Assembly (NCBI GenBank): GCA_021773335.1
Contig: JAJFKG010000047.1
Span: 1 to 64,000 of the forward strand
Length of the DNA: 64,000 nucleotides
Reading direction: 5' to 3'
Source: Gammaproteobacteria bacterium
GTDB taxonomy: Bacteria > Pseudomonadota > Gammaproteobacteria > JAJFKG01
The notes below the pieces were generated by a model. The model had not been told where the DNA came from, ran no database searches, and was given only the letters and a program-made list of their open reading frames with translations. Positions 14,342-23,244 of this stretch are shown one piece after another (position 1 is the stretch's first letter; each line of letters begins with the position of its first letter). The position numbers were made by a program, and so were the translations under genes.

Positions 14342-14680
14342 TTAATGAAGCATGTTGAAGTGCAAATTATACATAATCCACAAAGTCCCCGCGACCAACA
14401 CCGTTATGATCACCAGGATAAAAATAAATGGCATTAAATTCCATTTGCCTTCTGGACTATTATTGAGGCGGAGAAAAAAGGTAACCTGTGCGATTAATTG
14501 GGTAATTGCCAAAATCGCTAACGACACAAAAATCGCTGCGTTTGATAGTGAATGGTTGGTAACAATATCAAAGGCAAGAAAGGTAAAAAGTAGAGATAGT
14601 ACTAAACCGTAGACGTAACCACGTACAGTTTTACGCCCAGTCCCTTGCCAACTAACCACATCATGAGTTTCGCTAGACAT
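14342..14680 (-). CDS. cyoD: Cytochrome bo3 quinol oxidase subunit IV
   Basis: A 112-residue protein with three membrane helices. It is the small CyoD subunit that helps assemble the CuB site of the bo3 oxidase. Family features are the polar N-terminus with GRKTVRGYVYGLVLSLLFTF, and TQLIAQVTFFLRLNNSPEGKWNLM. It is the last gene of the minus-strand operon cyoABCD. The haem O synthase gene cyoE, which often follows, is absent here and must be elsewhere. Confidence 0.93.
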   Translation of the reverse strand: MSSETHDVVSWQGTGRKTVRGYVYGLVLSLLFTFLAFDIVTNHSLSNAAIFVSLAILAITQLIAQVTFFLRLNNSPEGKWNLMPFIFILVIITVLVAGTLWIMYNLHFNMLH

Positions 14681-15283
14681 TTATACTGCCCCCATCAAGT
14701 AAACAATTGTGAATAAGAAAATCCAAACGATATCTAAAAAATGCCAAAAAATACCTAAATAAGTCAAGCGTCGGCTGGTTGTTCCGTTGATGCCATAACG
14801 CATCACTTGATACATCATATTTAGCATCCAGAATAGGCCAATACTAACGTGCAAACCGTGAGTTCCAACCAAGGTAAAGAAAGATGACATCGCTGCGCTG
14901 GTTTGCCAACCATGCCCCTCATGATAGAGAGAGGCAAACTCATTTAATTCCATGGCAACGAACGATACACCCAATATAAACGTCAAACCCAACCAAAACA
15001 AAACTTGATTACGCTTACGCCGGTAGTGGCAAATCATAGCAATACCGTAGGTGAAACTACTAAAGAGCAGCGCTAAGGTTTCAGCCAAAACATAAGGTAA
15101 GTTGAATAACGCTTTAAGCGCCGGGCCACCAAAAGTATTGTGCTGTAATACCGCAAACGTCGTAAACAGGGTTGCAAAAAGAATACAGTCACTCAAGATA
15201 TAAAGCCAAAACCCGAAGATATCGACATCATCTTGATTATGGTGGTGCTCGTGTGCCTGAGCGGTAGGAGATGAACTTGTCAT
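14681..15283 (-). CDS. cyoC: Cytochrome bo3 quinol oxidase subunit III
   Basis: A 200-residue inner-membrane protein of five helices and a member of the haem-copper oxidase subunit III family. Family motifs are FGFWLYILSDCILFATLF near the N-terminus, FFTLVGTHGLHVSIGLFWM, and WHFLDIVWIFLFTIVYL at the C-terminus. It abuts cyoD with no gap and follows cyoB by 2 bp, consistent with co-translation. Confidence 0.95.
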   Translation of the reverse strand: MTSSSPTAQAHEHHHNQDDVDIFGFWLYILSDCILFATLFTTFAVLQHNTFGGPALKALFNLPYVLAETLALLFSSFTYGIAMICHYRRKRNQVLFWLGLTFILGVSFVAMELNEFASLYHEGHGWQTSAAMSSFFTLVGTHGLHVSIGLFWMLNMMYQVMRYGINGTTSRRLTYLGIFWHFLDIVWIFLFTIVYLMGAV

Positions 15284-15285
15284 GA

Positions 15286-17349
15286 TTATTTCGCCCCGTG
15301 TAATAATTCGTTGGTGTTAAGCACTGGATATTTATCGTCGCGCGCTTGCGTGGCTAGATTAGCGCACGCCGTTTCAATACGTTCCACTTCGTCCGCTTTA
15401 ACATAGTAATCAATATCGCGATTAAACGTACGTGCGATCACCGTAACGACAATGCCAATTAAACCAACGGCGATCATCCATTCGATATGCCAAGTCATTG
15501 CAAAACCGAACAACCCTGCAAACATCGCAATGATGAAACCAACACCCGTATTTTTCGGCATGTGTATGTCGGTATACGCAGGTTTGCTAACTTGGCCACC
15601 ATTTGCCTCACGTGCTTGCTTCATAGTCCAAAAAGCATCACGCGTCGTCACTGTTGGCGTATGTGCAAAATTATAGAATGGCGCAGGTGACGGCATAGAC
15701 CATTCTAACGTACGTCCACCCCAAGGATCACCCGTCACATCGCGATAACCAACACGGTTGCGGTTCTTAATACTGACAAACAATTGTAAAATTTGGAAGA
15801 ACACGCCTAAGCCAACTAAGGCTGTGCCCGCTGCAGCCACCATCAACCAAGGATGGAAACCTGACGCTAAGCTATAGTGATCCAAGCGACGCGTCATTCC
15901 CATCAAACCCAACACATATAATGGCATAAAGGCAACATAGAAACCCACGAGCCAACACCAGAAAGATGCACGGCCAAGTTTCTCATTCAGCTTAAAGCCA
16001 AAGGTTTTCGGGAACCAATAAGTCAAGCCAGCAAAATAACCAAAGACAACACCACCAATAATCACATTATGGAAATGTGCAACCAAGAACACACTATTAT
16101 GTACTTGGAAATCTACCGCGGGCACCGACATCAATACCCCTGTCATCCCACCTATCGCAAACGTCACCAGAAAACCTATCGTCCACAACATCGGCATTGA
16201 ATAAGTAATCTTGCCGCGAAACATGGTAAACAGCCAGTTAAAGATTTTCACGCCGGTGGGCACTGCGATAATCATCGTGGCAATACCAAAAAAAGCATTC
16301 ACATCCGCGCCACTTCCCATCGTGAAGAAGTGATGTAACCACACAGCGAATGCAAGAAAAGTTATCACAATAGTTGCCCATATCATGCTGGTATAACCAA
16401 ACAATGGCTTTTTACAAAAAGTCGCGACCACTTCAGAGAAGACACCAAACGCAGGCAGAATCAGAATATACACTTCGGGGTGGCCCCATGCCCAAATCAT
16501 ATTGATATATAGCATAGGATTACCGCCGAAAGCATTGGTAAAGAAATGCATACCCATGAAGCGGTCAAGAAACAACATACCCAGTGTTGCTGTCAAAATT
16601 GGGAAAGCCAAGACCACTAGAATCATCGCGCATAGTGCAGCCCAGCTAAATACAGGCAGTTTCATCATCGTCATGCCCGGCGCACGCATCTTCAAAATTG
16701 TCGCGGTAAAGTTTATCCCTGACAGCAGACTACCTATCCCCGATATCTGCAACGCCCATATGTAATAATCAACACCAACACCTGGGCTATACACAATATC
16801 CGACAAGGGTGGGTACGCTAACCAACCCGTCGCCGCAAACTTACCAACGATCAACGAAATATTGACTAACATTGCACTCACCACGGTAAGCCATAAACTC
16901 AATGAATTCAGATAAGGGAAAGCAACGTCACGTGCGCCAATCTGTAATGGCACTGCGAGATTTAATAAACCAAACATCAACGGCATTGCCATGAAGAAAA
17001 TCATGATCACACCATGTGCGGTAAAAATTTGATTAAAATGTTCCGGTGGTAAATATCCCATGGAATGACCAACTGATAATGCCTGTTGCGAACGCATCAT
17101 TACTGCATCGACAAAACCACGTAATAACATCACCATGGCCAAGATGATGTACATAATCCCAATTTTTTTATGGTCAATCGAAGTTAACCATTCTTTCCAT
17201 AAATAGGTCCATTTTTTAAAATAAAACAAACTACCAATCACCACCAAGGCAATCAAGCCCATGAATATACCGGCATCCCGAATAATAGGAATATTAAACG
17301 GGATAGAATTTAAGGATAAATCACCTAAAAGAGCATGTTGGAGCGTCAT
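15286..17349 (-). CDS. cyoB: Cytochrome bo3 quinol oxidase subunit I
   Basis: Catalytic subunit (687 residues, about 15 membrane helices) that oxidises ubiquinol, reduces oxygen to water and pumps protons. It holds the low-spin haem and the haem-CuB centre. Seen are the helix with [17 protein letters not shown] (CuB His and the cross-linked Tyr), the CuB His pair WLHHFFTMG, and [11 protein letters not shown] with haem ligands. The first helix region [22 protein letters not shown] is also typical of CyoB. Length is slightly above the E. coli enzyme's, typical for the quinol oxidase branch. Confidence 0.97.
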   Translation of the reverse strand: MTLQHALLGDLSLNSIPFNIPIIRDAGIFMGLIALVVIGSLFYFKKWTYLWKEWLTSIDHKKIGIMYIILAMVMLLRGFVDAVMMRSQQALSVGHSMGYLPPEHFNQIFTAHGVIMIFFMAMPLMFGLLNLAVPLQIGARDVAFPYLNSLSLWLTVVSAMLVNISLIVGKFAATGWLAYPPLSDIVYSPGVGVDYYIWALQISGIGSLLSGINFTATILKMRAPGMTMMKLPVFSWAALCAMILVVLAFPILTATLGMLFLDRFMGMHFFTNAFGGNPMLYINMIWAWGHPEVYILILPAFGVFSEVVATFCKKPLFGYTSMIWATIVITFLAFAVWLHHFFTMGSGADVNAFFGIATMIIAVPTGVKIFNWLFTMFRGKITYSMPMLWTIGFLVTFAIGGMTGVLMSVPAVDFQVHNSVFLVAHFHNVIIGGVVFGYFAGLTYWFPKTFGFKLNEKLGRASFWCWLVGFYVAFMPLYVLGLMGMTRRLDHYSLASGFHPWLMVAAAGTALVGLGVFFQILQLFVSIKNRNRVGYRDVTGDPWGGRTLEWSMPSPAPFYNFAHTPTVTTRDAFWTMKQAREANGGQVSKPAYTDIHMPKNTGVGFIIAMFAGLFGFAMTWHIEWMIAVGLIGIVVTVIARTFNRDIDYYVKADEVERIETACANLATQARDDKYPVLNTNELLHGAK

Positions 17350-17397
17350 TGTTTTCTACCTTTATTAGAACAGTGTCAGTAAATATCGTTCGCAGCA

Positions 17398-18390
17398 TTA
17401 TGCTGACGTATGGTTAGCTGCTTTTGTTTTTTGTGCCTTATGCGCTAATTGTGCCTTGCGTGTTGCATCGCCCATGACTAATTCACGCAACGGTTTGGTT
17501 TTACCATTAGCACTCTTGGCTAGCGTTTCACGCAGGTTGGTCATGCCGGGTTTCTTGTACATCAGAATAACTTTGGTAAAGAGATCCTTGGCGACAGAAG
17601 AATAATACGCCACGGGAATATCATTAACCGGCTCAGCTAAACTGGGTTTAGCCAATTGTTTATAAGCGTCTATACTGAGCTGGTTAGGCGAATGCTGCAT
17701 AGTTTTAACCCATACCTGAAAGGCTTTTTTCGAGGTGACTTTCACTTTGAAGCGCATATTTGAGAAACCATCACCACTAAAATTGGCTGACATACCATCG
17801 TAAAGACCATCTTCGGTCGCCATGAGATTCAATTTGGTGCGCATACCCGCCATTGCATAAATTTGCCCAGCTAACTGCGGAATTTCTAATGAGTTCATGG
17901 GGGCATCAGCAGTAATCTCAAAACGCACCGGCTGGTTAACTGGGATTTGCACAAAATTAACGGCTGCGATCTGTTGCTCTGGATAGATGAACAGCCATTT
18001 CCAATCAAGCGCAATTGCCTGAATCACTAATGGCTTGCCTTTAACATCTAAAGGGCGATAAGGATCTAGGGTGTGTGAGCTTACCCAGGTGATAATTGCG
18101 AGAATGACGATAATCACACCCGGTACAGCCCAGCAAATAAGCTCTAGAGTATTACTATGCGTCCAGCCAGGTGAGTACTTTGCTTTACGGTTGCTTTCAC
18201 GAAACCGCCACGCGAAATAGAGTGACATCAACACGACGGGAATAACAACAATTAACATCAGTAAGGTAGAGTCAATCAATAAGCTCTTTTCACTGGCAGC
18301 GATAACCCCTTTAGGATCCAACATCGCTACCTTACAACCGCTGATTAATAAAGTAACACTAGCAAGAAGCAAATAACGCAGTTTTTTCAT
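17398..18390 (-). CDS. cyoA: Cytochrome bo3 quinol oxidase subunit II
   Basis: A 330-residue lipoprotein subunit, first gene of the operon. The N-terminus has a lipoprotein signal peptide with lipobox LLISGC. Two membrane helices (LLMLIVVIPVVLMSLYFAWRF and WAVPGVIIVILAIITWVSS) precede a periplasmic cupredoxin domain. IQAIALDWKWLFIYPEQ, MNSLEIPQLAGQIYAMAGM and FSGDGFSNMRFKV are family motifs. The CuA ligands of cytochrome c oxidases are absent, as expected for a quinol oxidase. The tail of about 40 residues is lysine-rich. Confidence 0.95.
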   Translation of the reverse strand: MKKLRYLLLASVTLLISGCKVAMLDPKGVIAASEKSLLIDSTLLMLIVVIPVVLMSLYFAWRFRESNRKAKYSPGWTHSNTLELICWAVPGVIIVILAIITWVSSHTLDPYRPLDVKGKPLVIQAIALDWKWLFIYPEQQIAAVNFVQIPVNQPVRFEITADAPMNSLEIPQLAGQIYAMAGMRTKLNLMATEDGLYDGMSANFSGDGFSNMRFKVKVTSKKAFQVWVKTMQHSPNQLSIDAYKQLAKPSLAEPVNDIPVAYYSSVAKDLFTKVILMYKKPGMTNLRETLAKSANGKTKPLRELVMGDATRKAQLAHKAQKTKAANHTSA

Positions 18391-18692
18391 AGTTATACTT
18401 ATTCCGAATTAATGTTTAAGGCCCTACCAGACCAGACAATCACTGGGCAAATAAGCGGCACAATACGGCCACTGTTTTTGGAGTTGCGTAACTTACCATA
18501 ATGGCAACTAATATCAAAATCTTTATCACAAATCAGTCGCTATAGGCCTTATTTCATTGGCTTAGATCAAAGACGAACATAGTTTTATTGCATAAGTGAA
18601 TTTTGCGCAATTCTCTATAAGTCTACATTTTGGATGTTCAGATTTATCAGACATCTTATTTAAGGTGTCAGGAAATGTGATAAGGCGGCCAC
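18391..18692 (-). promoter_or_regulatory. Promoter region of cyoABCD with a possible FNR-like site
   Basis: No gene. TTGGCTTAGATCAA at 18557-18570 matches one full half (ATCAA) and part of the other half of the FNR consensus TTGAT-N4-ATCAA. FNR/ANR-type control of cyo is known in other gammaproteobacteria, so the site is plausible, but one half is weak. The region also lies 3' of the next minus-strand gene. Confidence 0.3.
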
Positions 18693-19661
18693 TTATTGAA
18701 CAGGCCATTTAGAGAAATGTGTCAGGGTGATCCCAGGTGTTTGTTGCCCTGGGTTTGTGATGGCAGCCATTACGGAAAAATTGGTAGCAAAAAGCGCATC
18801 CCCCGCGTTTGTGTGCATCACAACAAGGCTAGCAGGAAAACTTAGAGGCGCACCTTGATGAATTAATTTTGTGGAGAATGTTTTTTGATTGATGGCGATG
18901 AGTTTATTTTGCCTATTAATGGCTATAAGAAAGAACTTTTTATAGCTGATTACGCCATCTGCTCCGGCAAGTAAGTTGCAATTAGGGCCGACAATAATAC
19001 GGGGTTTCCCAGAGGAACCATTTTTTAAAATCGGGATCTTTATCAGGGAGGCTTTATCTGTATTGGTAACATAAATATTTTTTTCTTTTTGATCGATGGT
19101 AATACCATTGGCCCCCATAATCTTTCCAGTTCCTTTTTGTGGGCAAAACGCCGGATCACCGGAAAATAATTTTCCGTGGGCCCAACGATATACTTTTCCT
19201 GATGAAGCTATTTTTAATATAGAGTTAGATTGTGAATCGGCTACGTACAAATTTTGCTTTCTATCAAATACAAAACCATTTGGGAAAACAAGGTATTTGC
19301 TTGAGGCGAATAATTTTGCTTTGCCACCATCTGACGATATTTGATAAACCCCTGATGGTATTTCTATATTTTTTGAATCAAGTGCCGCATATAACTTACC
19401 GCTTTTACCACAAATAATTCCTGTCATAATACCATTATTTTTTCCTAAGCTTGGCAAAGTTGCAAATAAACTTAATTTTCCTTTTTCGGAGACCCGATAT
19501 ATTTTTTGCGTAGAAGCAATACCAACATATAGCGTCTTATTACAATAAGTTAACCCCTCTGGCAACAGGGTTTTATTAAACCGCAAAAACCAAGCAATGT
19601 TGGCTATAGCTAAAATTGGTTGTGAACATAGAAACAACATTATTCCTATCAATATAGGCAT
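18693..19661 (-). CDS. Secreted beta-propeller protein (NHL/SMP-30-like)
   Basis: A 322-residue protein with an N-terminal signal peptide (about 18 residues ending ILAIA) and repeated beta-propeller blades. The recurring pattern is hydrophobic-G-x-LYVA (LYVGIASTQKIYRVSEKGK, LYAALDSKNIEIPSGVYQIS, NLYVADSQSNSILKIASSGK, NIYVTNTDKASLIKIPILKN). It resembles gluconolactonase/SMP-30-like or NHL propellers, but the metal-binding residues of gluconolactonases cannot be assigned with confidence. Likely periplasmic or secreted. It lies 110 bp downstream of the PrpF-family gene on the same strand and is AT-rich, like the following three genes. Function unknown. Confidence 0.7.
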   Translation of the reverse strand: MPILIGIMLFLCSQPILAIANIAWFLRFNKTLLPEGLTYCNKTLYVGIASTQKIYRVSEKGKLSLFATLPSLGKNNGIMTGIICGKSGKLYAALDSKNIEIPSGVYQISSDGGKAKLFASSKYLVFPNGFVFDRKQNLYVADSQSNSILKIASSGKVYRWAHGKLFSGDPAFCPQKGTGKIMGANGITIDQKEKNIYVTNTDKASLIKIPILKNGSSGKPRIIVGPNCNLLAGADGVISYKKFFLIAINRQNKLIAINQKTFSTKLIHQGAPLSFPASLVVMHTNAGDALFATNFSVMAAITNPGQQTPGITLTHFSKWPVQ

Positions 19662-19771
19662 TCTAATTATTTTTCTGTTAGTGCCCCCAGTTAATATAAA
19701 CAGTTGTTTATAGCTCCCATCGATTTTAATTTTGACAGATTATTTTCCATAGCAGTTTTCACTTCATACTT

Positions 19772-20995
19772 TTAAAAGCCATAACCAGGCCCAGAAGGTT
19801 TGCTATCAGGATTGGTTGATGCTTCATACTGAAGTGACTCCAAGGCAGATCCATCATCTGGATGTCCGCAAACGTCCCTTGCATCAGCGCTTACTCTCAT
19901 TTTTGGTTTCGGTGCTAAAGAAAGCGCAATAACGTTTCCTTCAAAAAGCGGTCTTGCTGTCCGTATAAAAGAAGCCAATGGAAAATCTACACTGTCCCCG
20001 GTTTTATCAACATTCACGGAAGTCCATATATTCCCAGAGGGATGCTCAATAACAATTTCTTGTTCAAATTTAGTTTCTTCTGGAGTAACAAGTTTCGCGA
20101 CATCATAAGCAACAGTTCCTTCAATTAAACAGGTTGCCGCTAAACACAATCCACCAGACACAGCATGTGCATCATGACAGTTAAATGGTGTAAAATAGCG
20201 AGATGTAATTGAGCCGCCATTTCTCGCCTTCGATACCAGACATATTTTGGGGCTACTGGAACGAGAAACATCCCCTAAACCCATTTTTAAGGCGGCAGCC
20301 CTGCGCAGAACTTCGAGTTTCTCCATAAAGATATTATCCGAATCTAACTCAGCTTTTGATTCATATCCCGTTTTTCCCATGGACTCTGCATACGTAACCA
20401 CCATAGGTACAGCCACATCAACACAAGAAATAGGTATTCCATCGATGTCATCAATCACCCGCCCTGTAGGAAGTAATTTCCCTGTTTTAGCACCAACAGC
20501 ATTTATAAAACTTAATTTTACTGGCGCGGCTGTCCCTGGGACACCGTCAATAGCGGTATCACCTTCATAGGTAATAATTCTATTCGGTGTCTGTACTGTG
20601 GCAACCATGACAATACCGGTATTTTCGTTATAGATTCTGACTACTGTTTCGGGATCAGTTGTTTCGACAATTCTCTTTTCTATCGCAAATGGCGCAACAG
20701 CCGATAGCATATTTCCGCAATTCAATGTGGTCTCTACGATAGGCTCGTTAGTATGTACTTGGCAAAAAAGATAATTTACATCAGCATCATCTCTTTCTGA
20801 AAGCCCGACAATTGCCACCTTACTTGATAAAGAGTCTCCGCCACCAATACCATCAATTTGTCGCCCATGTGGCGAGCCCATTAAACTTAACAGCAGTTGA
20901 TTTCTCAAATTTTCATCACTCGGTAAATCTGTCTTTAGAAAGAAAGGCCCTTTAGAAGTGCCGCCACGAAACAGCATACAAGGTAGCTTCATCAT
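19772..20995 (-). CDS. PrpF/GalD-family isomerase
   Basis: A 407-residue member of the PrpF protein family (diaminopimelate epimerase-like fold). Known members isomerise aconitate-type or methylitaconate-type acids, or act as 4-oxalomesaconate tautomerase (GalD). Motifs are MLFRGGTSKGPFF, SPHGRQIDGIGGGDSLSSKVAIV, the catalytic-cysteine region TLNCGNMLSAVAPFA, and GTAAPVKLSF. The start at 20995 (MMKLPCM) is chosen because GGAGAAACA lies just upstream and the conserved fold begins there. An upstream ATG at 21037 lacks support and would overlap the next gene. No prpB/prpC/acnD partner is nearby, so the substrate cannot be set. A gallate-type or citrate-like side pathway is possible. Confidence 0.85.
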   Translation of the reverse strand: MMKLPCMLFRGGTSKGPFFLKTDLPSDENLRNQLLLSLMGSPHGRQIDGIGGGDSLSSKVAIVGLSERDDADVNYLFCQVHTNEPIVETTLNCGNMLSAVAPFAIEKRIVETTDPETVVRIYNENTGIVMVATVQTPNRIITYEGDTAIDGVPGTAAPVKLSFINAVGAKTGKLLPTGRVIDDIDGIPISCVDVAVPMVVTYAESMGKTGYESKAELDSDNIFMEKLEVLRRAAALKMGLGDVSRSSSPKICLVSKARNGGSITSRYFTPFNCHDAHAVSGGLCLAATCLIEGTVAYDVAKLVTPEETKFEQEIVIEHPSGNIWTSVNVDKTGDSVDFPLASFIRTARPLFEGNVIALSLAPKPKMRVSADARDVCGHPDDGSALESLQYEASTNPDSKPSGPGYGF

Positions 20996-21029
20996 ATTGT
21001 TTCTCCAGTTACTAAAAAAAGTAAGACGA

Positions 21030-21929
21030 CTAAGCATTTTTTATCCTATTTTTTATTGAAAGGTATGACCCGATCAGCGTTAATATGCCACCGGATATCG
21101 TTTCGATATCCGGTATGTATTTAAAAAATGTGATATCCAATGCAACGGATACAAAAACAGAAAAGTATATAATTGGGGATAAAAAAGAGGGGGATTTAAC
21201 CAAGCTATAAGCTTTACCTCTAAAAAATTGGTTTGAAATACTAAATAGACCAACGAGCACTAAGAAAATGACAATGTTGTCAGTATATAAATTTTGAAAA
21301 TCGTATGTTGGTGAAAAATCAGCAAACAACAAAAAAGATGAAAAAACAGTCGTAAACAAATATACAAAGAACATGATATCCAAGGGATTTTCATTCTTAG
21401 AACATCGGTGCAGCAATATTTGAGAAATACACAGACAGATCCCTGAGACAAGACCTATTAATACAAATCTATTAAAGTAACCGTCTTGTATATGAAGCAT
21501 GAGGGAAACTCCTATTGCCCCAAACAATAGACTTATTATCGTGATAGCGCTGATTTTGTTTTTTGAGCATATATCATAAAGCGTTATAAACAAGGGGCCA
21601 GTGCTATATAAAATCATAGACTCTGATAGTGACAATTTAGTTATGGATAGAAAGAACAATGCTTGAGATGCGGTTAGAAATATAGATCTGATGATGTGTG
21701 ACTTACTATTTTTCCAGGTTATTTTTGATATTCGTCCTGTTGCTACAAAGAAAAAAAGCAAGATTACGAGTGGAATACTAAATCTTGAAAAAACCGTTAT
21801 TGGCAAAGAAATAGAGCTTGTTAGACAAAGCTTGGCAAAAAAACCAGAAACAGCAATACTCGCTGCGGCAATAAGCATATATACATATGGCTTACCATTA
21901 CTCAATTCTATGTGGGTTGCTATTTCCAT
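21030..21929 (-). CDS. EamA/DMT-family membrane permease
   Basis: A 299-residue protein with about ten hydrophobic helices and the two-repeat layout of drug/metabolite transporters. PYVYMLIAAASIAVSGFFAKL opens repeat one and FVLIGLVSGICLCISQILLH opens repeat two. ALFFLSITKLSLSESMILYS carries the usual small-residue helix pattern. Likely an inner-membrane exporter of a small metabolite. It ends 34 bp before the PrpF-family start and is probably in the same transcript. AT-rich composition sets it apart from the housekeeping genes nearby. Substrate unknown. Confidence 0.82.
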   Translation of the reverse strand: MEIATHIELSNGKPYVYMLIAAASIAVSGFFAKLCLTSSISLPITVFSRFSIPLVILLFFFVATGRISKITWKNSKSHIIRSIFLTASQALFFLSITKLSLSESMILYSTGPLFITLYDICSKNKISAITIISLLFGAIGVSLMLHIQDGYFNRFVLIGLVSGICLCISQILLHRCSKNENPLDIMFFVYLFTTVFSSFLLFADFSPTYDFQNLYTDNIVIFLVLVGLFSISNQFFRGKAYSLVKSPSFLSPIIYFSVFVSVALDITFFKYIPDIETISGGILTLIGSYLSIKNRIKNA

Positions 21930-22000
21930 TACACGTGATCTCTAATCAACACATTTACTTCGCATTAAAGTCCAAGGTGTTTTTAACCTACTTATTTTCC

Positions 22001-22834
22001 CTACGAAGCTTCTTTTACCATTTTATAACCTTTAAGCTCCATTCGTTTTTTTAGTTTTCTGAATATAAATGGGGAGATTAGCAATTCCATTAATCCCAGA
22101 TCTGGAGCATATTCCAAACCAATGTGCCATGTATTTGTTCTTTTTGCCCTATTGAAAGATCCAAACATTTTATCCCACCAAAAAAAGATAAAGCCGTAAT
22201 TAGAATCCGTATCTCTAACCACAGCATGGTGATGAACACAATGACGATTTGGCGTGACAATGATATAAGAAAGAACGCTTTCTAATTTTTCCGGGATACA
22301 AATATTAGAATGATGAAACAAGCCTTCCACAATCAAAATGGTTTCAAAAATCAAAGCCGCTTTCAGTGGAATTGAAAACGCAACAATAGGAACTGATCGA
22401 AAGATATTTTGTAACACTAATTCACCAAAATGGATTCTTAATCCGGTTGTTGTATCAAATGCTGAATCTAAGTGATGTATTTCATGGAATCTCCAAAGAA
22501 ATGGGATTTTATGACTAAGTCTATGAAACCAATAGCTCGATAGATCTAAAATCATAATGTCAACGATAAGCATTGGTATATCGAACATCCACTCTGGTCT
22601 ATGCCATATATCTACAGCGGTTACCCACATGATGATGGGCAGCATTAAAATAGGCCCTAATAATCTGTTAACTGCCCCAAAAACGCCATTTTTCATCCAA
22701 CGGTATAATCCACCATCCCTGATATTCATGGGCACAAAAAATCGTTGCTTAATTTGTTCCAAACTAAACATCGCAATTAACCAACCTATAACAAAATAGT
22801 TTTCATGTGAAAGGATAAAATTCATATTAGCCAT
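22001..22834 (-). CDS. Sterol desaturase / fatty acid hydroxylase family protein
   Basis: A 277-residue integral membrane di-iron protein. The histidine clusters expected for this family are visible: HRLSH in SSYWFHRLSHKIPFLW, HEIHH in RFHEIHHLD, and RHCVHHHAV further on. Several membrane helices surround them (FVIGWLIAMFSLEQI, LILDLSSYW). Such enzymes hydroxylate or desaturate lipids using O2. The start at 22834 (MANMNF) is preferred because GGGGAAC precedes it. An upstream GTG at 22876 adds 14 unconserved-looking residues. First gene of the AT-rich minus-strand block 22834-18693. The actual lipid substrate is unknown. Confidence 0.8.
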   Translation of the reverse strand: MANMNFILSHENYFVIGWLIAMFSLEQIKQRFFVPMNIRDGGLYRWMKNGVFGAVNRLLGPILMLPIIMWVTAVDIWHRPEWMFDIPMLIVDIMILDLSSYWFHRLSHKIPFLWRFHEIHHLDSAFDTTTGLRIHFGELVLQNIFRSVPIVAFSIPLKAALIFETILIVEGLFHHSNICIPEKLESVLSYIIVTPNRHCVHHHAVVRDTDSNYGFIFFWWDKMFGSFNRAKRTNTWHIGLEYAPDLGLMELLISPFIFRKLKKRMELKGYKMVKEAS

Positions 22835-23054
22835 TGTTCCCCAGTCGCGGTGTAAATAGTTGCTATATTTCAACACCCGATTTCAAAATACGCTTTGTGT
22901 ACCGCACTCAATTTGTTTTCTCCACCACATTTCTCCTTGCGCGACAATGGCAATTAAATATTAATCCCAATTAATTACAACAGTAAAATTTCAATTGAAA
23001 AATTCAATCGTATTTGCCTGCATACGCATCATCATGCAACAACGTGAGAACAAT

Positions 23055-23180
23055 ATGACGGTGTTTTTTCAGGATGCATTGTTCACAAGGGTTCAATCAG
23101 TAGCACAAAGGCAACGTATCCTAGCGACTTTGGAAACCAGGGAGGTGGATGATCGTGGGTATATTGATAGATTAATTTGA
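23055..23180 (+). CDS. Possible 41-aa small protein
   Basis: ATG at 23055 with GAGAA 6 nt upstream. The sequence (MTVFFQDALFTRVQS..) has a plausible helical, charged composition but matches nothing I know. It is followed after a few bases by the hairpin at 23183-23217, which could be its terminator. It is alone in a gap of about 400 bp between two minus-strand genes. It may equally be chance or a gene remnant. Confidence 0.25.
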   Translation: MTVFFQDALFTRVQSVAQRQRILATLETREVDDRGYIDRLI

Positions 23181-23182
23181 GA

Positions 23183-23217
23183 TTTTTCTGTTTGTTGTTA
23201 TCAAGCAACAGAAAAAA
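23183..23217. terminator. Bidirectional hairpin terminator downstream of parE
   Basis: TTTTTCTGTT (23183-23192) pairs with AACAGAAAAA (23207-23216). The A- and T-tracts flanking the stem make it usable on both strands. It sits 28 bp after the parE stop (minus strand). Confidence 0.65.
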
Positions 23218-23244
23218 GCTAATTGGTATTATTTAAAAAATACG

